The notes under the pieces: model-generated | The model's database searches: none | Told to the model about the DNA's origin: nothing | What the model saw: only the letters and a program-made list of their open reading frames with translations | Part shown: positions 18,092 to 25,675 of the stretch, one piece after another | How positions within the stretch are numbered: position 1 is the first letter of the stretch | Layout of the letters: each line of letters starts with the position of its first letter | Source: a virus | DNA length: 64,000 nt | Direction: 5' to 3' (one strand) | Virus record (IMG/VR): IMGVR_UViG_3300036791_000462 | Coordinates: 1-64,000 of that record | Position numbers and translations under genes: made by a program

Positions 18092-19036
18092 ATCTGTCTC
18101 CTCTGTGTTGGCTTCCTCGACTGTCGCTTCCTGGGCGTTCTTGAGAGCTTGCTGCGCCATCGCCTCCGCCTGCTTGTCCGAGAGCTTCGGGTTCTTCTTC
18201 TTGAGCTTGGCGACCATCTCGGCAAGCTCGTCGTCGCCCTGGTCAGCCGCGTCCTCCGCGTCACCGTCGGACTGCTCGGCGAGGAGGTGCGGGCGGACTT
18301 CCTCAACGTAAGCGACGAACTCCTCGTCCGTCATTGACTCCAGCAAACTCATCCCGTCCTCCTTGTAGGCGGCCTCCATCAGTTGGACGACGCGGCCACC
18401 AGCACCGGCTTCCGTCACCCAGTCAACGCTTCCGTGGTCCTCGATCCCTTCGACCAGCCACGCGCGGCGACCGCCGTGCATCGTGGGTTGCACACCCGTG
18501 GCGTTCGCGGAGATCGACGCTTCGACCAGTTCGGGATCGTTTTCGGCAAGCTCGCGGATGAACGGTGTCGGCAGCGACCAGCCAACGACCGCGCCCTGCC
18601 CGAACCCCTTGGACTCGTCGGCGGGCACGTTGCCGTCCCAGTAGCTCTCCACGATCCTGCCACCCAGGTCGCGGATCGAGCGGGGCAGCCCCTTCGCGGC
18701 CTTGCGCGCCTCCGGGCTCAGATGGTCGATGTACTGCCGCCACCCGGAGAACTTGTGCGCGTTCTCCTGCAGCATGTTCGCTTCGTAGATGTGACGGCCC
18801 CGGCCTTTGCCGAGGCACGGGCGCAGGATGTGCAGCGGCACGAGCTTGGAGCGCTCGTCCGCCTCGGTGGCGGTCGCCTCCTGCAGGTCCAGGCCGCGCT
18901 CGACAAGTCGATGGATGCGCTGTTCCTGAAGCTCGGCGGGGAACTCGACCGCGTCGCGCGATAGCGCGTACATCGACTCTCGCAGCACGGTCGCATCGAC
19001 GGGAATCTCTGTGTTTTCAGCCTCAAGCACACTCAT
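17552..19036 (-). CDS. Capsid maturation protease fused to scaffold
   Basis: The 494-aa protein combines a prohead protease (about residues 70-240) and a scaffold tail. The protease shows the likely catalytic His in YIDHLS, the Ser in EASISANATG, and the family pattern VEGIEDHGSVDWVTEAGAGG. Residues 270-494 are acidic, helical and Ala/Lys-rich, as in scaffolds, ending VDPAKAWDD. The ATG is only 7 bases after a TAGTAT box, so the message is probably leaderless. A second start inside the frame would give scaffold alone. Confidence 0.85.
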   Translation of the reverse strand: MSVLEAENTEIPVDATVLRESMYALSRDAVEFPAELQEQRIHRLVERGLDLQEATATEADERSKLVPLHILRPCLGKGRGRHIYEANMLQENAHKFSGWRQYIDHLSPEARKAAKGLPRSIRDLGGRIVESYWDGNVPADESKGFGQGAVVGWSLPTPFIRELAENDPELVEASISANATGVQPTMHGGRRAWLVEGIEDHGSVDWVTEAGAGGRVVQLMEAAYKEDGMSLLESMTDEEFVAYVEEVRPHLLAEQSDGDAEDAADQGDDELAEMVAKLKKKNPKLSDKQAEAMAQQALKNAQEATVEEANTEETDMGVTPEALQEALHSEDFQSMLDERVKTLVEAAVADERELIRAEARADADRQLDLRDMRDAAHTQISESKLPEAFASRAKALYEIADNGPTPALDVVDDVDDDGKVTKKATEKLTESVAATISDQRELLAAANPTAVRGQGVGAPAKRGEGEDEPAKGEGTLWGAVLQEAGVDPAKAWDD

Positions 19037-19060
19037 TGCGCCGATACTAAGCCCGGCTCA
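19037..19060 (-). promoter_or_regulatory. Leaderless-type promoter of the capsid operon
   Basis: TAGTAT (19044-19049, minus strand) stands 7 bases before ATG 19036, so transcription would begin at or next to the start codon. No Shine-Dalgarno is present. Leaderless genes with TANNNT at this distance are common in actinomycetes. The string CTTAGTATCG is also found before the tail operon at 13160. Confidence 0.5.
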
Positions 19061-19087
19061 ATGGCTTTCCACATACGGATTCGTGAG

Positions 19088-19288
19088 CTAAAGCGGGTAC
19101 AGCCAGTAGATGGCGATCACGATCCGCTCACGCCAGGCGTACGGCAGCCGCGACTCCTGCAGCACCCTGAGAGCGATCCCACGGTGGTGGCGGTGGAGCA
19201 GTCGTTCGCCATACCAGCCGCCGCCGAAGATGAGCGCGTTCCAGAAGGCGACGGCGAGCAGAATGTCGAACGGGATCGTGGTGACCAC
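19088..19288 (-). CDS. Small membrane protein
   Basis: A 66-aa protein starting at GTG. The N-terminus has a hydrophobic helix (FDILLAVAFWNALIFGG), then a basic stretch (RLLHRHHRG) and a second short hydrophobic C-terminus (RIVIAIYWLYPL). It is placed between the capsid operon and a plus-strand membrane protein, and diverges from the latter. The role is unknown; a membrane-acting lysis or exclusion function is only a guess. Confidence 0.55.
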   Translation of the reverse strand: MVTTIPFDILLAVAFWNALIFGGGWYGERLLHRHHRGIALRVLQESRLPYAWRERIVIAIYWLYPL

Positions 19289-19339
19289 CGACGGCGACTC
19301 TACGCGAGCAATCCGCGAATCGCGGGTAGTCCTACGCGC

Positions 19340-19498
19340 ATGGTAATTCTCGGATTGGCTCTGCTGATCGTTGGGCTGCTTGTGCCAAAGCTCGCGGTCC
19401 TGTTCACCATCGGGATCATCGTCCTGGTCGTGGGACTGATCCTGTTGGCGATGGGAGCGTCTGGTCGCCCGGTCGGCGGCAGAGCGTATTGGTACTAG
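19340..19498 (+). CDS. DUF6131-like small membrane protein
   Basis: A 52-aa plus-strand protein: almost wholly hydrophobic with two helices (VILGLALLIVGLLVPKLAV and IGIIVLVVGLILLAMGA) and a GRPVGGRAYWY tail. This matches the layout of DUF6131 proteins known from actinobacteria and their phages. It is one of few plus-strand genes and ends at a G-rich run. No clear ribosome-binding site is seen. The function of the family is unknown. Confidence 0.72.
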   Translation: MVILGLALLIVGLLVPKLAVLFTIGIIVLVVGLILLAMGASGRPVGGRAYWY

Positions 19499-19513
19499 GG
19501 GGGGGCGGGGGGG
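19498..19513. repeat. G-run (G8-C-G7) between convergent genes
   Basis: The plus strand has eight G, one C and seven G directly after the TAG stop of the DUF6131-like gene. Such runs are prone to slippage and sequencing error. It lies between two convergent gene ends, so a change in length would not alter a known product. Confidence 0.7.
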
Positions 19514-19538
19514 CCATCGTTCCGCCCGGCCATCACCA

Positions 19539-19916
19539 TCAGGTCATCCACGTCTTGAGGATCGTCCCGACCCCGATATGGATGCTCTGACCGACGAACG
19601 CCTCGACGCGGTAGCCCCACTTGTAGTGCAGGACGTGATGGTTCCCCGCCGGGCGACCGGCGGTTGAGGCAACGTAATCGGTGCCGTAGCAGGAGTAGTC
19701 GTTCTCGCGCTTCCAGACGCACAGCATCGTGAAGTTCGACGCCTGATCACCGTAACCAGCCCTGTCCAAGCTCTGGGTGACCGCGCGCTCAAAGTCGCCC
19801 TTCACCCTCTGGGTAACGGCCGCTGCACTGGGACTAGCCTGGGCACCGGGTGGTACGAGCGCGAAGGTCGCGGCGATGACAGCCAGCGCTCCGCCAATGG
19901 CGATGATCTTTCTCAT
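19539..19916 (-). CDS. Small secreted protein
   Basis: A 125-aa protein with a Sec signal peptide (MRKIIAIGGALAVIAATFAL, cleavage after AQA). The mature part has two close cysteines (MLCVWKRENDYSCYGTDY) that could form one disulfide, and a beta-rich end. It is the last gene of the operon starting at 21126 and overlaps the zinc-ribbon gene by one base. CCGACCGAGGAG lies 11 bases upstream of its ATG. Export by a phage gene points to the envelope; the function is unknown. Confidence 0.75.
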   Translation of the reverse strand: MRKIIAIGGALAVIAATFALVPPGAQASPSAAAVTQRVKGDFERAVTQSLDRAGYGDQASNFTMLCVWKRENDYSCYGTDYVASTAGRPAGNHHVLHYKWGYRVEAFVGQSIHIGVGTILKTWMT

Positions 19917-20269
19917 CAGAATGGTTTCTCCTCGGTCGGGTCTGGTGGGAACTGTTCGGCGAACAGGTCTTTGATCCAGCCGGTGTCGGCGCGCACCGGC
20001 TCGTCGTCTTCATCTTCGTCGTCGTCTTCCTTCTCCGGGTCGCCGATGCTCCACTCGCCACACGACGGGCAGGTCGCCATCTCGTAGTAGGCCGGGTCGA
20101 TCCTGGTCGCGCGGTGGTAGCCAGCCTGCCAAAGCTCGCCACAGTTGCCGCACTCGGTGGCGGTTTCCGCCCACTTCTCGTGCTGCGCTTCCACCCAGGC
20201 GTCGTAGACATCGTCGCCGTCGCGAGGGTCGCTGTCGTACGGGTCGTAGTCGAGATCACGTCCGGTCAT
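19916..20269 (-). CDS. Zinc-ribbon protein
   Basis: The 117-aa protein has two CxxC pairs (ECGNCGEL and TCPSCGEW) spaced as in a zinc ribbon, then an acidic stretch (KEDDDEDEDDE) and a short C-terminal helix. It overlaps its upstream neighbour by four bases. It may bind nucleic acid or a protein partner; no family is recognised. Confidence 0.72.
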   Translation of the reverse strand: MTGRDLDYDPYDSDPRDGDDVYDAWVEAQHEKWAETATECGNCGELWQAGYHRATRIDPAYYEMATCPSCGEWSIGDPEKEDDDEDEDDEPVRADTGWIKDLFAEQFPPDPTEEKPF

Positions 20270-20496
20270 CCCGCGCCTCCCCGCTCCGCCTCAAGCTCCG
20301 CGAGCAACCTCGCGTTGCGTTCGGCCTCCTCGCGATACCACTCGTCTTCCTGTGCGCGAGCGTCAGCCATCGCCGCGTAGCCCAACTCGTCAGCGAAGTA
20401 GCGCATGTCGTCCACACCGAGGCTCATTCCCAGCCCGCGTGCCGTGTCGGCGGCGCGGGCCATCTCCTCGCGGACCTCGTCTTCGTAGCGTCCCAT
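20266..20496 (-). CDS. Small helical hypothetical protein
   Basis: A 76-aa charged, all-helical protein (MGRYEDEVREEMARAADTAR, then a coiled ADARAQEDEWYREEAERNAR). I use ATG 20496, which overlaps the upstream stop (ATGA); a longer frame is not credible because it runs through another gene. The function is unknown. Confidence 0.68.
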   Translation of the reverse strand: MGRYEDEVREEMARAADTARGLGMSLGVDDMRYFADELGYAAMADARAQEDEWYREEAERNARLLAELEAERGGAG

Positions 20497-20852
20497 CAGC
20501 CCTCCTGCCGCTCGCGGAAGACCTGCTCGGCCTCGTACTCGCCGCGCGCCGGATCCATGAAGCTGACGTGCTCGTGGCCGAACTCGCACTTCCACGAGCC
20601 GTGCTCGTTGACGGTCAGCTTCCCGCCGCACTCGATGATCCGGTACAGGTCTTCGGGGAAGTCGGGCTCGGGGTTGCCGGACGCGACCTGGATCAGCCAG
20701 CCGCAGCCGTGCTCCTCCTGCGTGCAGAAGTGCTCGCAGTCCCGGACGTTGATCGTTTCGTACTGTTCGCAGCCGCACGCTGGGCAGTGATCTGAGCCGT
20801 GGTATTGCGCGCCGCAGTGGCAGTAGTCGGTGGTGTCGTATCTCTTGGTCAT
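20496..20852 (-). CDS. Cysteine-rich zinc-finger protein
   Basis: The 118-aa protein has a treble set of metal-type pairs: CHCGAQYHGSDHCPACGC, then CEHFC, a lone C in HGCGW, and CEFGHEH. It probably binds two zinc ions. It is the third gene of an operon of coupled small genes. Zinc-finger proteins like this are common in early phage regions; the partner is unknown. Confidence 0.72.
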   Translation of the reverse strand: MTKRYDTTDYCHCGAQYHGSDHCPACGCEQYETINVRDCEHFCTQEEHGCGWLIQVASGNPEPDFPEDLYRIIECGGKLTVNEHGSWKCEFGHEHVSFMDPARGEYEAEQVFRERQEG

Positions 20853-20983
20853 CGTGCTCCCGTCGTCGCGGCGATCCAGGCCTCAGCCTCCTCGCGCGTG
20901 TAGCGCGTCGCCTGGAACCAGCCGTCGGAGTCAACGACGATGTAGAACTCGCGGTCCTGTATCACCCGGTAGGTGCGGGTCAT
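20849..20983 (-). CDS. 44-aa hypothetical protein
   Basis: A tiny protein (MTRTYRVIQDREFYIVVDSD, then an EEAEAWIAATTGAR helix) coupled at both ends by ATGA-type overlaps. It has the look of a small beta-beta-beta-alpha domain. The start at 20983 overlaps the stop of the preceding 48-aa gene. Confidence 0.6.
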   Translation of the reverse strand: MTRTYRVIQDREFYIVVDSDGWFQATRYTREEAEAWIAATTGAR

Positions 20984-21126
20984 GCGGTCGCTCCCTTCGT
21001 TTCGACAGCGACGATCTCGCCGAGCGAGCCGACGTACTTGCCGAGCTTCTTGGTCGCGGCGTCGATGCTCGCGGCTTTGATCGAGCGGATCGCGCCGCTG
21101 GCGAAGGTCACCTTCACCTTGATCAT
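20980..21126 (-). CDS. 48-aa hypothetical protein, first gene of operon
   Basis: The frame reads MIKVKVTFASGAIRSIKAAS and ends EIVAVETKGATA, 48 residues. It is the first gene after operator copy 1 and the shared CCGACCGAGGAGG element, five bases before ATG 21126. Strand-helix-strand composition suggests a compact domain. The function is unknown. Confidence 0.65.
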   Translation of the reverse strand: MIKVKVTFASGAIRSIKAASIDAATKKLGKYVGSLGEIVAVETKGATA

Positions 21127-21201
21127 CTGGCCTCCTCGGTCGGAACATCAGTGGCGAGGGCCTTTCCCTCGCACCAACATCATAGCACAGGTCGTGCGCT
21201 A
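21127..21201 (-). promoter_or_regulatory. Operator/promoter copy 1 with 5' hairpin and start-associated element
   Basis: The 19-bp inverted repeat TAGCGCACGACCTGTGCTA lies at 21183-21201 (minus) and its 3' half runs into an extended -10, TGCTATGAT (TATGAT at 21179-21184). The predicted start of transcription falls at the 5' arm of a perfect 7-bp stem (GCGAGGG-AAAGG-CCCTCGC, 21154-21172). CCGACCGAGGAGG follows. The first TAG of the repeat is the stop codon of the fibre gene. Confidence 0.8.
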
Positions 21202-24200
21202 GGCGTTGCCGCCGAACCAGTTGTCACACAGCACGGTGCCGTTGCCGAGGATGCCCGGCGAACCGCCCGTGTAGGTGGTGTCCGTGAACGTCTGGATCGT
21301 CGTTCCGTTGAGCGACACGGTGAGCGTCGAGCCGTGCGCCGTCAGCCTCAGCCTGTCGCCGGGGCTCGGCGACGAGGTGTAGCCGGTGCCCAGTTGGGTG
21401 TAGTTGGTGTTGTCGCCCCGGTAGAGGTTGATGCTCCCGGAGATCCAGATGACGACGTACATGCTGAGGAGCGGGTCGGTGGTGCTGTTGGAGGAGCCCT
21501 GCATGCGCACCGCTGGGCCGATGGCGTTCCCCGTGAACGTCAGGGGCGCGGCGATCTCCGAGAAGTGATCGCTGGCGTAGGACTCGCCGGTGCGCAGAAG
21601 GCCCGAGTCGTACCCGCCGAGGGTCTGCGAAAGCTGAAGCTGGTTGCTGACGATGGTGCCCTTGGGCTGCTGGGTGAGCCAGTTGGTCCAAGCAGAACCT
21701 GGGTCGCCGTCGGCACGGTTGAAGTTGTCGGAGTAGACGACCGAGGTGTTGAAGTTCTGGAAGATCGCGTTGGCGTCCGTCTCGGTCGAGTAGTGCCCAG
21801 ACCAGAGCCGCACGAACAGCGAGCCAGTCGGAAACGGGTCGGCGATGCTGAACGCGGTTGTCCAACCGCTCCCGTCCGTTGAGTAGTCCCAGTAGATCGT
21901 GCCGCCCGACTCGCGAATCCGGACCCAGCACGGGCTCGCGGGCAGCGTGATCGGCGTCTGCCCGTGCGTCACACCCGCTGTAGTCCAGTAGATCGGCTCT
22001 ATCTGACGGGTACCGCTCGTCGCAACGAACTGCCACGCTGCCCCGCCTTGAGAGGTGCTGCCTGATGCCACGTCCAGTTCCAGTCCGGTCTGGAACGAGT
22101 TGTTGATTCCGGCTGGCGGCGGCGTCACTTGCACGGCCGCGTTTGACCCGGTCAGCGCCCATGCGTGTCGGGAGACGACCGCCGAGTTGGTGGTGCCTGC
22201 GAGTAACGCCAGCCCACTGCTCGATTCGCTGACGGTCCCGGACGTTCCCCATTTGGTGGTGTCAACAGACGCGCTCGCGAATGCGTCTTGCAGGTTTGCC
22301 ATCGGACTCATGGTGACGGTGGCGGTCGCAGCCGACGCGGCCTGCGCCACCGGCGCGAGCGCGACAGTTCCGGGCACCGCGACCGTAGCTGTGGCGCTCG
22401 CCGCCGCCCGTGCGGTGGGCGTGAGCGGCACAGGTGTCACGGCGGAGGCGTTGCCGCCCTGCCAGTTGTCGCAGGCAGCGGCACCGTTACCAGCGATGCC
22501 TGGAAGGCCACTCGTAAAGCGGGAGTCCGTGGTCGTGATGATCGTGGTGCCGTTCAGCGCCACGGTGAGCGTCGAGCCCAGAACCGTCAGCCTGAGCCTG
22601 TCGCCAGGAGTCGGCGTTGAGGCCACGCCGGTACCAAGCTGGGTGCTGCCACCGGTCGAGTCGGTAACGGCAAACAAGCCGATGTTGCCGCCATACCAGA
22701 TGGCTACGTACATGCCGTTCATCGTGCTCACCATGCGAACCGCTGGACCGATGGCGTTGCCGGTGAAGGTCAAAGGAGCCGCGACCTCGGAGAAGTGATC
22801 CGCGCCGTACGTCTCGCCGCCTGCGTTGCGAAGCAGGCCCGAGTCGCTACCGCCAGCATTGGCGAGCACCAGTTGGTTACTGACGATTGACGCGCGAGCC
22901 TGGGCGCTCCAGGTTTGCCAGTTCGGACCCGGATCACCGTCAGCGCGGTTGAAGTTGTCGCTGTAGGTGATCGCGGGCACGGTGATCGTCGCCGTGGCGC
23001 TCGCCTTCGCTTGCGCAGCGGGCGTGAGCGCCACGATGCCGACCATGCTGCCAACGGCTGGCTCGACCCAGCCTGACTGCCACTCGTGGGTGATGTTCGC
23101 CATCGCGCCGAGGGTGTGGGGAACCCCGAGGGAGGTGAGCAGCGCGTCGTAGTTCGTCACGTCCGCCTGGAAGGCGTTGTAGCCCCCGATCCAGATTCGG
23201 TTGGAGCCGGTGAGCGGTCCGCTGAGCGCCGTGACGTTCGCGGTCGAAAGCTGGTAGTTGGCGGCGAAGTTGGCCTGGTTGCCGAAAATGTCCGCGCCGT
23301 AGTCGTTGTAGTTGACCATGCCCTGGGCGGGGAAGTCCCAGGAGGCTGCCTTGGCGAAGATGTTCGGGAAGCGCAGCAGCAGATCCTGCGCCCCCATGCC
23401 TGAGCGCGAGAAGCCGATCAACAGGTTCTTTTCGCCGCCTGATCCGAACGTGCTTTTGACCCACTGGGTCACGTCGCCGACGAGGTAGGTGACGCGCTGG
23501 TCGCCGGTGTCCGTGATGCTGTTCCCGTACCAGTTCGCACCCGACAGGTTCGCGGCGATGATCGTCAGGTTGTACTTGTTGGCGAGCGCGAGCGGGACGG
23601 CCACGTCGCCCATCGGATCGCCGTAGGTCGCGCTGGGGTAGGCCTCGGTGGTGAGCATGTACAGGAAGTTGTGCGCGAGCCCAGGGTTGGGGGCCGTTGG
23701 CTGGAGCACGCGAACGGCGAGCGGGTTGCCGTCGTTGACGATTGGGGTGGTGGCGTTGTAGGTCGCGACGCCGTTGCCGTCCGTGCTCGCGAACAGGAAC
23801 GAGGCGGGCGGTGCAACCAGCGCTCTCGCTGCCGAGGCTGCGCCTGCGGTCGGAGTCAGCGCCGCCGTGCTGATCTGGGCGGTGACGTTCCCCGCCGCAA
23901 AGTTGTCGGCGGTGCATGTCGGGTAAAGCTGATAGCCCGGCTGCCCGGCGGTGCATCGGCTGTCGTTGACCGAGATCAACTCGGTGTTGTTCGCGCGGAT
24001 CGACAGGCGTGTGCCGTACGCCACCCCCGTGTAGACGGTGTTCGTCGGGTTGGGCGCTCCCGCCCCGCTGTTCTGGCAGTTCACGCTTGCGAGCGCCACC
24101 GAGTTTTGTCCGGCCTGGATGAAGTAGATCCGGAAGACCCGGCCCGGCATGAAGTAGCAGTACATGTAGCCGGTGGTCCCGTTCCACCGCAGAATCACAC

Positions 24201-25260
24201 CGATGAACGCGGAGCCTCCCAGCGTCGGCGGGACCGACCCAACACCGATCTGCGCCCACTGGTCGGGGCCGTAGGCTTCGTTGCGCTGCGCGGTGCGGTG
24301 ACCGCTTGAGCCTGAGATGTTGAGTTCGTTGGCAACGATGGTCCCGTCGGTGCTGACAACGCCCGAGAAGCTGACGGTGACGGGCGTCCACATTGACTGG
24401 CCCGCCGAGGCGTTCCCGTTGGCGCGGTTGAAGTTGTCAGAGCCAATCGCCGGGCCGAGCGTCGCGCCCATCGTCGCGTTCCCGCACGCGAAGTTGTCGA
24501 GCGTCATCGTCCCGAACGTGGTGATGCCCGGCGAGCCACCGGCGGGGATGTGGTCGTCCACAACCGCCAGTTGTGGGACGCCGTTGATCGACCCGACGAG
24601 CACGTCGCCGATCACGTAGAACTGCAGGGCGGTGCCGACCGCGAGCGCCCCGGCCAGTTGCACACCGTCGATCAGGGTGTAGGCCCCGACGTTGGTGCGG
24701 TAGTAGAAGTTCAGGACCGGCTGGGAGCCGTTGAAGTAGTAGAGCAGCGCGTATTCGGCGTTGGTGGAGACGTTGTGGCGCAGCGTCAGCCCGACGAAGT
24801 CGTTGACGACGTTGTTGACGGACCCAACGGTGCCCTGCGCAAACTGGTCGCCGCTGTAGGTTTCGCCTGAGCGATAGGCCCCCGCAAGCGACGCGCCGAC
24901 GCCGGACGCTTCGTTGGTGGCGATCACCGCGTTGCCGTCGCCGGTCGCTGTCCACCCGTTCGAGCCGCCGAGCGGCCCGTTGGCACGCTGGAAGTTGTCG
25001 GCGAAAAGCTGGTTCAGCGTCAGTTGCGGAAGCAGCGTCGGGAAGCTGACCGTCGCTGTCGCGGCCGACACCGCGCTCGCGTGCGGGCTCAGGTGCGCAG
25101 CGCCGGGGATGATCACCGCCAGGGTTGCCTGCGTCACCGCCCGCGCGACGACCGTCAGCGCAACCGGGCCGGGCTGCGGAGGAAGCACGGGGGCGGGAGG
25201 TAGCGTTGCCACCGTCGGCTGGGGCGTAAAGAGGACGAACACCCCAGAGCGGTCGATCAT
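21199..25260 (-). CDS. Giant tail fibre with an embedded esterase-like domain
   Basis: The start is ATG 25260, overlapping the upstream stop; the product is 1353 aa. It begins with Ala/Thr/Val repeats (ATATVS style) and then ConA-like beta-sandwich modules of the DNFNRADG...DNW..GN type. In the middle (about residues 500-770) is an alpha/beta-hydrolase domain: NFLYMLTTEAYPSATYGDPM, the nucleophile elbow LIGFSRSGMGAQDLL, WDFPAQG, and a closing ITHEWQSGW with the likely His. Three more sandwich modules follow, one almost the same as the first module of the 1994-aa fibre. The likely role is receptor binding with ester removal from surface glycan; the substrate is unknown. Confidence 0.85.
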   Translation of the reverse strand: MIDRSGVFVLFTPQPTVATLPPAPVLPPQPGPVALTVVARAVTQATLAVIIPGAAHLSPHASAVSAATATVSFPTLLPQLTLNQLFADNFQRANGPLGGSNGWTATGDGNAVIATNEASGVGASLAGAYRSGETYSGDQFAQGTVGSVNNVVNDFVGLTLRHNVSTNAEYALLYYFNGSQPVLNFYYRTNVGAYTLIDGVQLAGALAVGTALQFYVIGDVLVGSINGVPQLAVVDDHIPAGGSPGITTFGTMTLDNFACGNATMGATLGPAIGSDNFNRANGNASAGQSMWTPVTVSFSGVVSTDGTIVANELNISGSSGHRTAQRNEAYGPDQWAQIGVGSVPPTLGGSAFIGVILRWNGTTGYMYCYFMPGRVFRIYFIQAGQNSVALASVNCQNSGAGAPNPTNTVYTGVAYGTRLSIRANNTELISVNDSRCTAGQPGYQLYPTCTADNFAAGNVTAQISTAALTPTAGAASAARALVAPPASFLFASTDGNGVATYNATTPIVNDGNPLAVRVLQPTAPNPGLAHNFLYMLTTEAYPSATYGDPMGDVAVPLALANKYNLTIIAANLSGANWYGNSITDTGDQRVTYLVGDVTQWVKSTFGSGGEKNLLIGFSRSGMGAQDLLLRFPNIFAKAASWDFPAQGMVNYNDYGADIFGNQANFAANYQLSTANVTALSGPLTGSNRIWIGGYNAFQADVTNYDALLTSLGVPHTLGAMANITHEWQSGWVEPAVGSMVGIVALTPAAQAKASATATITVPAITYSDNFNRADGDPGPNWQTWSAQARASIVSNQLVLANAGGSDSGLLRNAGGETYGADHFSEVAAPLTFTGNAIGPAVRMVSTMNGMYVAIWYGGNIGLFAVTDSTGGSTQLGTGVASTPTPGDRLRLTVLGSTLTVALNGTTIITTTDSRFTSGLPGIAGNGAAACDNWQGGNASAVTPVPLTPTARAAASATATVAVPGTVALAPVAQAASAATATVTMSPMANLQDAFASASVDTTKWGTSGTVSESSSGLALLAGTTNSAVVSRHAWALTGSNAAVQVTPPPAGINNSFQTGLELDVASGSTSQGGAAWQFVATSGTRQIEPIYWTTAGVTHGQTPITLPASPCWVRIRESGGTIYWDYSTDGSGWTTAFSIADPFPTGSLFVRLWSGHYSTETDANAIFQNFNTSVVYSDNFNRADGDPGSAWTNWLTQQPKGTIVSNQLQLSQTLGGYDSGLLRTGESYASDHFSEIAAPLTFTGNAIGPAVRMQGSSNSTTDPLLSMYVVIWISGSINLYRGDNTNYTQLGTGYTSSPSPGDRLRLTAHGSTLTVSLNGTTIQTFTDTTYTGGSPGILGNGTVLCDNWFGGNA

Positions 25261-25637
25261 GCTGCTCCAGGTAGCGAAAGGTTGCCGAGGATCTGGACTT
25301 CGAGGTAGCTGTCGCTCGGGACGCGGGCGTACACCTGATCGTTGATGTCGTAGAGCGCAAACTCCACGTCGTAGATCCCGGCGGTCGCGGTGTCGGCCGG
25401 GATCCAGTCGTACTCGCACCAGCCGACGTTCGTGCCGGTGATCGCGTCGCCCTGCTGAAGCACGTTCGCTTCGGCATCGGTGGTCGGTGTCGCCCCACCG
25501 CGCTGGCGCATCACAAAGTGAACGTGGTCGGCCTGGCTGAGGTCCACCGGGGTTTTGTCGGCCTGGCTGAGAAGCACCCGGTATGGCGGCGAGGTGGCTC
25601 CCTGCTTGATCGTGAACGGGCCGGTCAAGAACGCCAT
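25257..25637 (-). CDS. BppU-like baseplate/fibre anchor protein
   Basis: A 126-aa protein whose fold resembles the N-terminal domain of baseplate upper proteins: FTIKQGATSPPYRVLLSQAD, PVDLSQADHVHFVMRQR, then EYDWIPADTATAGIYDVEF. These attach fibres to the tail. I use ATG 25637 because TAGCAT stands 7 bases before it, as for a leaderless message; ATG 25646 overlaps that box. It lies between the two giant fibres. Confidence 0.72.
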   Translation of the reverse strand: MAFLTGPFTIKQGATSPPYRVLLSQADKTPVDLSQADHVHFVMRQRGGATPTTDAEANVLQQGDAITGTNVGWCEYDWIPADTATAGIYDVEFALYDINDQVYARVPSDSYLEVQILGNLSLPGAA

Positions 25638-25650
25638 ACCCGGCATGCTA
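25638..25650 (-). promoter_or_regulatory. Leaderless-type -10 box before the BppU-like gene
   Basis: TAGCAT (25645-25650, minus) is separated by seven bases from ATG 25637, and no Shine-Dalgarno is present. The surrounding CTCTTAGCATG resembles the box before the protease-scaffold gene (GGCTTAGTATC). The same layout at two late genes suggests a late promoter class; this is an inference. Confidence 0.4.
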
Positions 25651-25675
25651 AGAGCGACTCGGGACGCTCCCCCAC

